DNA of 11,694 nucleotides, taken from positions 1-11,694 of the forward strand of contig DASQFI010000018.1 in the NCBI GenBank assembly GCA_035633215.1. The letters are read 5' to 3'. The notes beneath the pieces were generated by a model. The model made no database searches. It had not been told where the DNA came from and saw only the letters and a program-made list of their open reading frames with translations. Shown one piece after another: positions 6,552 to 11,694 of this stretch. Origin of the DNA: DASQFI01 sp035633215 (lineage in GTDB: Bacteria; Acidobacteriota; Vicinamibacteria; Vicinamibacterales; SCN-69-37). The translations under genes were made by a program, and so were the position numbers. Numbering within the stretch: the stretch's first letter is position 1; the number at the start of each line of letters is the position of its first letter.

Positions 6552-8423
6552 TCAATAGTCGCTCAACGCTCCGCCCGGAGTCGCGGCGCGCAGCGCGTTC
6601 AGGACGGCGGCCAGGTCGATGACCTCCTGAAAGACGGCGCCAACCACCGGGGGCAGATAGCCTCCGAAGGCGAGCAGCATGCCGGCAACGCTCAAGACCA
6701 TGCCGCCGACGGCGCTCTGCAGGGCGATTCGCCGCATGCGCCGGCTGATGTGAAAGAACTCATCCACCCGTTTCAGCGACGTGTCCATGATGACGACGCC
6801 AGCCGCCTCGGCGGTGATCTCGCTCTGATGGCCGAACGCGATGCCGACGGTGGCTGTCGCCAGCGCCGGCGCGTCGTTGATGCCGTCGCCGATGAACAAC
6901 GTCGGCGCGCGGCTCGCTTCGGCCCGGGTGATGGCGACCTTGTCTTCGGGACTCTGACCGGCATGGACTTCGCTGATGCCCACGTGCTCGGCGAGATAGC
7001 GCACCTCCTGCTCGCGATCACCCGAGACCAGAAGCACCCGATTGTAGTGATGTCGCGACCACAGATGACCGATGAACGATCGACTATCGTCGCGTGGCGC
7101 GTCGCGAAAGCGGAACGTCGCCGCGTAACGACCATCGAGGGTGACCATGCACTCCAGGCCTCCGGCTCCCTCGGGCAACTGCGGGCCCAGTCCCAACGCC
7201 TCGAGTTGCCGGCGGCCGACGACCCGTACGCGCTCGCCCTCGACGACGGCTTCGAGTCCTTCGCCGGGTCGCTCGTTGATGTCGGTCGCCTGGAGCAGCG
7301 TGAGGCCGTCTGCACGGGCTGCCGCGAGAATCGCAGGCGCCAGTGGATGCCTCGAGTAGCGTTCGACGCTTGCCACCAGTTGGAGGACGCGTGGCGCGTC
7401 GAATGACGGCGCGATCAGGCGATCGGTGAGCGTCGGTTCGCCGTAGGTCAGCGTCCCCGTCTTGTCCAGTACGATCGTGCGACAGCGATCGACCTGCTCC
7501 AGCACGGCCGGGTCACGCACGACAATGCCCCGTCGGGCGGCGAGCGAAATCGAGCCGATGATGGCCACTGGGATCGCAATGAGCAGCGGGCAGGGTGTCG
7601 CCACGACGAGCACCGCGAGGAAGCGAACGGGGTCGCCGCTCCACCACCACGCGGCCACGGCGAGACCCACGGCAATCGGCGTGTAAATGACGCCGAGTTG
7701 GTCACCCAGACGGCGGAGTCTCGGCCGGCGCTGCTCGGACTCGTGCATCACGGTCATGATGCGCGCATAGCGCGAGTCGACCGCGCGGCGGATCGCGCGC
7801 ACGGCCAGGGCCTGGTCGCCGTTGATCGCCCCGGAGAACACTTCAGAACCCGGCCCTTTGGACATGACGAACGGTTCGCCCGTCAGGTACGATTCGTCCA
7901 TCGATCCGTGGCCGTCCAAGACGGTCCCGTCAACCGGACAGATCTCGTGCGGGAAAATGGTCAGGTGATCGCCCACCGCGATGACGTCGAGCGAGACATC
8001 CTCGACCGTCCCGTTTACCTGGCGGTGCGCGATCGAGGGCATGCGGCGGGCCAACGCCTGCAGGGCGGACGACGCGCGGCCCACGGCGAACGACTCCAGG
8101 GCCTGACCGCCCGACAGCATCAGGACCACCAGCGATCCCGCGAGATACTCGCCCAGCAGCACGGCGGTGACGATGGACATCCCGGCGAGCAGGTCGGATC
8201 CGAATTGCCCGCGTGCCAACTTGACGGCCAACTCCACGACGAGCACGCTACCGCCGACGCCGAGAACGAGATACAGCGGGAGGCTGGCTCGGACGGGTGT
8301 GATGTCGACCGTATAGCGCAGCACCAGGTGGGTCAAGATGCCGACCAGCGCCAGCGCCGCGATCAGGGGTTCACGCGTGAGGGAGAACGCGCGAGTTCGC
8401 GCGGGAACATCGGTCGGTGCCAT
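6552..8423 (-). CDS. Heavy-metal-transporting P1B-type ATPase, TPC class
   Basis: This 623-residue ATP-driven cation pump of the inner membrane has all P-type ATPase signatures: TGEP (191-194), the transmembrane metal motif TPCPL (276-280), phosphorylation site D320 in DKTGTLT, the P1B-specific HP (359-360), and GDGINDAP (512-519). Hydrophobic segments suggest eight helices: four before residue 112, two at about 243-295 and two at the C-terminus. There is no N-terminal HMA or Cys-rich metal-binding domain. TPC instead of CPC, together with QEVID (599-603) in the last helix, fits the TPC (P1B-5) class, proposed for Ni/Co/Fe-type cargo; those often carry a C-terminal hemerythrin domain, which is absent here. 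The exact substrate cannot be read from sequence. The ATG at 8423 has no clear ribosome site. The gene follows the small gene 8441-8704 by 17 bases and probably shares its promoter. Confidence 0.9.
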   Translation of the reverse strand: MAPTDVPARTRAFSLTREPLIAALALVGILTHLVLRYTVDITPVRASLPLYLVLGVGGSVLVVELAVKLARGQFGSDLLAGMSIVTAVLLGEYLAGSLVVLMLSGGQALESFAVGRASSALQALARRMPSIAHRQVNGTVEDVSLDVIAVGDHLTIFPHEICPVDGTVLDGHGSMDESYLTGEPFVMSKGPGSEVFSGAINGDQALAVRAIRRAVDSRYARIMTVMHESEQRRPRLRRLGDQLGVIYTPIAVGLAVAAWWWSGDPVRFLAVLVVATPCPLLIAIPVAIIGSISLAARRGIVVRDPAVLEQVDRCRTIVLDKTGTLTYGEPTLTDRLIAPSFDAPRVLQLVASVERYSRHPLAPAILAAARADGLTLLQATDINERPGEGLEAVVEGERVRVVGRRQLEALGLGPQLPEGAGGLECMVTLDGRYAATFRFRDAPRDDSRSFIGHLWSRHHYNRVLLVSGDREQEVRYLAEHVGISEVHAGQSPEDKVAITRAEASRAPTLFIGDGINDAPALATATVGIAFGHQSEITAEAAGVVIMDTSLKRVDEFFHISRRMRRIALQSAVGGMVLSVAGMLLAFGGYLPPVVGAVFQEVIDLAAVLNALRAATPGGALSDY

Positions 8424-8440
8424 CGCGCAGTCGGGGTGAT

Positions 8441-8704
8441 CTATCGGGACGCCAGCGGGCGGCGATACAACATGTACGAAAACTGCCCGTGCAGCCAGGC
8501 CTCACCCGTCGCCTCATCGTGCCGGGTGTCGATGAGCTCGTCGTAGCAACGCTGCCACAGCTCATCGCGGTGGCTGAGCGTGCCTGCGACCCGGCCGCTG
8601 GTCGCCTCCACGGTGTGATCGGCGATCAACTCCGCGGTGACTGGAGGCAGTTCGCGGTGCCAATACACGATCTTGCCGTCATCGCCTCCAGGGGCGGCGT
8701 TCAC
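8441..8704 (-). CDS. Small conserved protein of unknown function upstream of the metal ATPase
   Basis: The 87-residue soluble protein starts at GTG 8704. The start is supported by AAAGGAG directly upstream. Visible landmarks are KIVYWHRELPP near the N-terminus, EATSGRVAGTLSHRDELW in the middle, and TGEAWLHGQFSYMLYRRP at the end. I recognise the style of a small conserved protein from acidobacterial and other stress islands, without an assigned function. As I remember the family, a helix of about 25-30 residues (RLEQEV...GG...HV-like) lies between the DELW..CY block and the RHD.ATGEAW block. Here CYDEL runs straight into IDTRHDEATGEAW, so this copy may carry an in-frame internal deletion. It is first in the minus-strand pair with the ATPase, behind a sigma-70-like promoter. 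Confidence 0.6.
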   Translation of the reverse strand: MNAAPGGDDGKIVYWHRELPPVTAELIADHTVEATSGRVAGTLSHRDELWQRCYDELIDTRHDEATGEAWLHGQFSYMLYRRPLASR

Positions 8705-8765
8705 GGGACTCCTTTCCGGGGCGGCCGGTCGCGCCTCGTAAGTCCGGGCGCGCTACCGGACGGGA

Positions 8766-8771
8766 AGTATA
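8766..8771 (-). promoter_or_regulatory. Possible sigma-70 -10 box for the small gene/metal ATPase pair
   Basis: On the minus strand the six bases read TATACT, close to TATAAT, in a locally AT-richer spot (AGTTCTATACTTCC) of an otherwise GC-rich gap. A TTCGCA about 19 bases upstream is a poor -35. Transcription would start near 8759, about 55 bases before the GTG at 8704. No good sigma-54 site points this way. Confidence 0.35.
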
Positions 8772-8779
8772 GAACTCTC

Positions 8780-8793
8780 GGGTGGCTTCTTGC
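8780..8793 (+). promoter_or_regulatory. Weak sigma-54-like site upstream of the lactate dehydrogenase gene
   Basis: GG at 8780-8781 and GC at 8792-8793 are exactly ten bases apart and the -12 half is a full TTGC. The -24 half after GG (GTGG) does not match CACG well. It is clearly weaker than the four main sites. The predicted start near 8805 would leave a leader of about 78 bases before the ATG at 8883. Confidence 0.25.
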
Positions 8794-8882
8794 GAAGAGC
8801 ACAACGAGTTGCTGATCGGCCGCGGGTATTACGCTGCCTCAGATCGCGTCCGTTTCAGCCGTCCGCGTTCGAAGGTGAGGCT

Positions 8883-9739
8883 ATGAAAGTTGTGCTGTTC
8901 GACACTCACAGTTACGAGCGCGAGTCGTTCAGCGCTGCAAACGATCAGTTCGGCCACGCCCTCACGTTTCTCGAGCCGCGCCTGACCCGCGACACGGCGG
9001 CCCTCGCCGCCGGGCACCAGGCCGTCTGCGCCTTCGTGAACGACCGGCTCGACGCGCCGGCGCTGCAGGCCATCGCGCATACGCACGAGTCCGCGAGTGG
9101 AATTTCTCGCTCGACGGGCTCGTGGGGTTCGACCTGCACGGCAAGACGATCGGCTTGATCGGCACGGGCAGGATCGGACGGGCGGCGGGACACATCTTCC
9201 ACGGACTGGGCTGCCGCATTCTGACTCATGACATCCATCCGGACCTGACGCTGGTGGAGCGCCTCGGCGTGCGCTACGTCGAGCTGACTGAGCTCTATCG
9301 CGAGTCGCACATCATTTCCTTGCACGTGCCGCTGACGCCGGAAACGCATCACATGATCAATGGCGACGCGCTGTCTGGCATGCGGCGCGGGATCATGATC
9401 ATCAACACCGGCCGCGGCGCGCTCATCGACAGCCGGGCGCTCCTCGCGGCGCTCAAGACTGGACATGTCGGCGCAGCCGGACTCGACGTCTACGAGGAGG
9501 AGGAAGGCGTGTTCTTCCGCGACCTCTCGAATGAGGTCCTGCAAGACGACGTGCTGGCTCGGCTCCTCACGTTTCCGAATGTGGTGGTCACGGCCCATCA
9601 GGCGTTCCTCACCAATGAGGCGCTGGCGAACATCGCGAGCATCACGCTCGCGAATATCACCGCCTTCGAGCGCGGCGAGCCGCTGGTCAACGAGGTCCGC
9701 CTTCGGGACGTGGTCCACCGGCCCGAGGATCCCCGATAG
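8883..9739 (+). pseudogene. ldhA: D-lactate dehydrogenase-type 2-hydroxyacid dehydrogenase with internal deletion and frameshift
   Basis: This would be a fermentative D-lactate dehydrogenase (pyruvate + NADH to D-lactate). ATG 8883 with AAGGTGAGG upstream starts MKVVLFDTHSYERE and runs through CAFVNDRLDAPALQAIA (residue 65, near 9077). That frame then becomes nonsense and stops at 9156-9158. The family text resumes in another frame at RAYARVREWNFSLDGL (from about 9074) and continues to the TAG at 9737-9739. This part contains the Rossmann glycine motif GTGRIG, NTGRGALID (catalytic Arg), LDVYEEEEGVFF (Glu) and VVTAHQAFLT (His). Compared with E. coli LdhA, about 55 residues are missing, including the substrate-binding LRCAGFNNVD block and the start of the central helix. 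The deleted length must be 1 modulo 3. The downstream piece could be translated from a GTG at 9122 but would lack a complete catalytic domain. Confidence 0.8.
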
Positions 9740-9747
9740 GCCTCTAT

Positions 9748-10140
9748 CTATTCCGTCGTCTTGCCGTCGAACTGTTCGGTGTCGTCCTCTGCCTCGTCGC
9801 GGGTGTGGTGGACGACGGCGTCCCGATGATTGGGCGGCGCATAGATCGTGTAGAGCTTCAGTGGGACACGGCCGGTATTGATGATGTTGTGATTTGCCCC
9901 GGCCGGAACGACGATCGCGAAGCCCGCTCGGATCGCCGTCCGAACACCGTCGAGGATCGCCTCACCGGTCCCCTCTTCCACGCGAAAGAACTGGTCGAGC
10001 GTGTGGACTTCCGCTCCGATCTCTTCATTGGGTCTGAGCGCCATGACCACGAGCTGGCAGTGCTTGGCTGTGTAGAGCACACGGCGAAATTGGTGGTTCT
10101 TGATGGCCAGACTCTCGATGTCTTGCAGAAAGCCCTTCAT
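9748..10140 (-). CDS. Single-domain cupin protein
   Basis: This 130-residue small beta-barrel protein has cupin motif 1 around GAEVHTLDQFFRVEEGTG (residues about 42-59), where the usual second His/Glu ligands are partly replaced. Motif 2 is VVPAGANHNIINTG (about 78-91), with the P-x-G-x-x-H-x-x-x-N pattern. The C-terminus YAPPNHRDAVVHHTRDEAE followed by FDGKTTE is a well-known signature of a family of small cupins widespread in bacteria and mostly uncharacterised; metal binding and a role in sugar or stress metabolism are plausible but unproven. The ATG at 10140 has AGAGG about 5 bases upstream. It converges on the ldhA gene with only 8 bases between stops. A near-perfect sigma-54 promoter lies just upstream, predicting a very short leader. 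Confidence 0.9.
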   Translation of the reverse strand: MKGFLQDIESLAIKNHQFRRVLYTAKHCQLVVMALRPNEEIGAEVHTLDQFFRVEEGTGEAILDGVRTAIRAGFAIVVPAGANHNIINTGRVPLKLYTIYAPPNHRDAVVHHTRDEAEDDTEQFDGKTTE

Positions 10141-10161
10141 CGGTGCCTCTTGATGAGGGAG

Positions 10162-10177
10162 AGCAACTTACGTGCCG
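10162..10177 (-). promoter_or_regulatory. Strong candidate sigma-54 promoter for the cupin gene
   Basis: The minus strand reads CGGCACG-TAAG-TTGCT, matching 11 of 12 defined consensus positions with exact GG-N10-GC spacing. It is the best such site in the window. The predicted start near 10151 leaves only about 11 bases before the ATG at 10140, just enough to include the AGAGG ribosome site. The site lies back-to-back with the serine-hydrolase promoter at 10342-10357. Confidence 0.7.
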
Positions 10178-10227
10178 CCCCGACCGAGCGGTCGCGGGCG
10201 CACTCTTGGCGGAATCCCGGCGAAATC

Positions 10228-10245
10228 TCTCGCATCTCCGCGAGA
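10228..10245. promoter_or_regulatory. Inverted repeat in the cupin/serine-hydrolase intergenic region, possible activator site
   Basis: TCTCGC-ATCTCC-GCGAGA is a perfect 6-bp inverted repeat with a 6-base spacer. It sits between the two divergent sigma-54 sites, about 50 bases from the cupin -24 element and about 100 from the other. That is the kind of position used by RpoN-dependent enhancer-binding activators. A second, widely spaced pair, CCCTGTC (10255-10261) and GACAGGG (10300-10306), lies beside it. I do not recognise either as the site of a named regulator. I did not find the same repeat in the ppsA/BON gap. Confidence 0.3.
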
Positions 10246-10341
10246 AGATCCTCACCCTGTCGCGCGGCCTGCGGAGGATTCCGTCGCGGCGTCTCTGCGG
10301 ACAGGGGCGCTGCCAGCGCAACGCCTGCCGGTAGCGCACCG

Positions 10342-10357
10342 AGGCACGGCTCTTGCC
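10342..10357 (+). promoter_or_regulatory. Strong candidate sigma-54 promoter for the serine-hydrolase gene
   Basis: The site reads AGGCACG-GCTC-TTGCC, with GG at 10343-10344 and GC at 10355-10356 separated by ten bases. It matches 10 of 12 positions, with the core GGCACG and TTGC both intact. The predicted start near 10368 gives a leader of about 49 bases before the ATG at 10417. Confidence 0.65.
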
Positions 10358-10416
10358 TTTCCGAGAGTGGCCGTCGGCATCGGCGCGAGGAGGGATGGCT
10401 GCACAAAGGAGGAACC

Positions 10417-11620
10417 ATGTTCGTCGCCGCACCAAACCGAGTGACGGTTGAGGGATACGTCGGCAGCGGCTTCGAGGCCGTGTGCGAGGCGTTCGCCGAG
10501 AATTTCGCTCGGCGACGTGAGCTGGGCGGCGCCCTGCTGCGCCTACTACCGGGGCGAGAAGGTCGTTGACCTCTGGGGCGGCATCCGGACCAAGCAGACG
10601 GGCGAGCCGTGGGAGAAGGACACGATGGTCCTCGTCTACTCGGCCACGAAAGGCCTGGCCGCCATGACCCTGGCCATCGCCCACTCCCGCGGCTGGCTGG
10701 ACTACGAAGAGCGGGTGGCCAGGTACTGGCCCGAGTTCGCGCAGCAGGGCAAAGAGAGGATCACCGTCCGACAACTCCTCGCCCACCAGGCGGGACTGTT
10801 CGCCTTCGACGAGCCCGTCGATCGGAGCGTGGTGGCCGATCTGGATCGCCTGGCCGTCGTGCTCGCTCGTCAGAAACCGGCGTGGGAGCCTGGGACGCGT
10901 CAGGCCTATCACGCCATCACCCTCGGGTTTTACGAAGGCGAGCTGCTGCGCCGGGTCGACCCGCGTCATCGCAGCCTCGGACAGTTCTTCCAAGACGAAA
11001 TCGCCACACCGCTGGGAGAGGAGATCTATATCCGCCTGCCGGAGGAGATCCCGAACGCTCGTCTCGCCACACTCGCGCCGCCCAGGGCGATCGACATGCT
11101 GCTGGGATTCCCGCTTCGACTGATGCTGGACGGGATGAATCGTCGTTCGAATATCTACCGGGCGCTCATCACGAATCCGGGCTTCGCGGTGGCCCATGAT
11201 GCGCAACGCGTCTACGCGCGTAATCTCGAAGTGCCGTCCGGCGGCGCGGTTGGAACGGCGCGGGCCATCGCGCACGCCTATGGCGTCTTCGCGACGGGAG
11301 GACGGGAGCTGGGGCTGCGCCAGCAGACGCTGGACTTGCTGGCCGCACCGGCGATTCCTCCCACGCGCGGGTTTCATGACGAATGCATGAAGGGGAACCT
11401 GCAGTTCTCGCTGGGCTTCATGAAGCCGAGCCCCGTGTGGCGGTTCGGCAGCGCGCGCTCGTTCGGGTCTCCTGGGTCCGGAGGCTCCCTCGGCTTTGCC
11501 GATCCGACGACCGGCATCGGATACGCGTACGTGAGCAGCCAGATGGGGACGCGACTCACCGGCGACCCCCGCGACGTGGCGCTCAGAGACGCACTTTACT
11601 CCGCTCTCAAGGTCTCATGA
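10417..11620 (+). CDS. Beta-lactamase-family serine hydrolase (EstB/class C-like), with a one-base frameshift near the start
   Basis: This is a penicillin-binding-protein-fold esterase or hydrolase, about 400 residues if the frame is repaired. ATG 10417 has an ideal AAAGGAGG site 4 bases upstream and reads MFVAAPNRVTVEGYV then FEAVCEAFAENFARRRELGGA. After a C3 run at 10532-10534 the family text continues one frame over (CCAYYRGEKVVDLWGG). Removing one C joins GGA to CCAYYRGE without a break. The open frame from 10448 onward therefore has a false N-terminus. Downstream are the nucleophile motif S-A-T-K (YSATKGLAAM, near 10642), a YHAITLGFYEGEL segment with the second catalytic Tyr, and GGSLGFADPTTGIGYAYVSSQM near the end. 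No signal peptide is visible, so it is likely cytoplasmic. Esterase activity is more likely than antibiotic hydrolysis. The frameshift may be real or a sequencing error. The stop overlaps the next start as ATGA. Confidence 0.82.
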
Positions 11621-11694
11621 CGGCTGCATTCCGCACTGGAAACGCGGACATCATGACAACTATTAAGGCGTTCATCACAAAGCAACCCGGTGCT
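11617..11694 (+). CDS. Start of an unidentified gene running off the window
   Basis: An ATG at 11617 overlaps the serine-hydrolase TGA as ATGA, with AAGG five bases upstream. This arrangement usually means translational coupling in an operon. The frame is open for 26 codons to the window edge. A second in-frame ATG at 11653 (MTTIKAFITKQPGA) is an alternative start, and the base composition turns less GC-rich there. Too little is present to name a family. Confidence 0.4.
   Translation, partial: MTAAFRTGNADIMTTIKAFITKQPGA

Noticed and set aside
6412..6558. A 48-codon plus-strand ORF directly after the HAD-NTPase stop (TAGATG)
   Set aside because: It has no ribosome site of its own, is Arg-rich with no hydrophobic core or motif, and contains the palindrome at 6442-6458. 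It is more likely intergenic.
7698..8546. A 282-codon plus-strand frame opposite the metal ATPase
   Set aside because: It is His-, Arg- and Gln-rich shadow text with no motif, while the opposite strand has all P-type ATPase signatures.
8790..8882. An N-terminal extension of the lactate dehydrogenase frame upstream of 8883
   Set aside because: The family N-terminus begins at MKVVLFDT with AAGGTGAGG just before it; the extension is Arg-rich and unlike the family.
10201..10220. An additional GG-N10-GC spacing (TGGCGGAATCCCGGCG) between the cupin and hydrolase genes
   Set aside because: Only the GG and GC pairs match. Both the CACG and TTGC cores are absent, and such spacing alone is common in GC-rich DNA.
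10025..11377. A 450-codon minus-strand frame opposite the serine hydrolase
   Set aside because: It is an antisense shadow rich in Arg, Pro and Asp, with no recognisable domain and no ribosome site. The plus strand encodes the S-x-x-K hydrolase.
1..11694. A novel defence, phage or mobile system
   Set aside because: I saw no transposase, integrase, toxin-antitoxin pair, CRISPR repeat or reverse transcriptase. The P-loop NTPase fragment at 5612-6140 belongs to a HAD fusion and lacks its Walker B segment, so it is not evidence for a defence ATPase.

Overview
The window is GC-rich bacterial DNA (roughly two thirds G+C by eye) with tightly packed genes on both strands and no rRNA, tRNA, CRISPR array, integrase or transposase that I can see. 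The gene set and the BACON/Ig-like tail at the left edge suggest an uncultured soil or sediment lineage such as Acidobacteriota (Vicinamibacteria-like). That assignment rests on general family resemblance and is weak. The content looks like an accessory stress and energy-metabolism island rather than a core chromosomal region.

Layout from left to right. (1) 1-147: tail of a surface-type repeat protein (+). Its stop codon interlocks with that of arfB on the other strand. (2) 144-4013, minus strand, transcribed right to left: phosphoenolpyruvate synthase, a phosphoribosyltransferase that starts at the base next to the ppsA stop, a remnant of a TerB-like gene, and arfB, a GGQ ribosome-rescue hydrolase. 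(3) 4347-6411, plus strand: a triple-BON-domain protein, then a broken HAD-phosphatase/P-loop-NTPase fusion gene. (4) 6552-8704, minus strand: a heavy-metal P-type ATPase (TPC-type) preceded by a small uncharacterised gene. (5) 8883-9739, plus strand: a D-lactate dehydrogenase-type gene with an internal deletion. (6) 9748-10140, minus strand: a small cupin. (7) 10417-11620, plus strand: a beta-lactamase-family serine hydrolase with a one-base frameshift, coupled by an ATGA overlap to a gene that leaves the window.

Two observations stand out. First, both fully divergent intergenic regions (ppsA/BON and cupin/serine hydrolase) carry a back-to-back pair of sigma-54 (RpoN) -24/-12 promoter candidates. 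Each has exact GG-N10-GC spacing, points at its gene, and matches 10-11 of 12 consensus positions. This suggests a coordinated RpoN regulon joining PEP synthesis, a BON protein, a cupin and a serine hydrolase under an activator outside the window. Second, an unusual share of the genes is damaged. There is a +1 G in a G4 run and a loss of the Walker B region in the HAD-NTPase, an internal deletion in ldhA, a +1 C in a C3 run in the serine hydrolase, a headless TerB fragment, a probable in-frame shortening of the small conserved gene, and a surface protein that ends inside a repeat. Either the island is decaying or the assembly carries indel and collapse errors; read mapping would decide.

I found no convincing novel defence or mobile system. 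The intact functional core is ppsA, the phosphoribosyltransferase, arfB, the BON protein, the metal ATPase and the cupin, which would fit survival under energy limitation, low oxygen or metal stress. That functional reading is inference.
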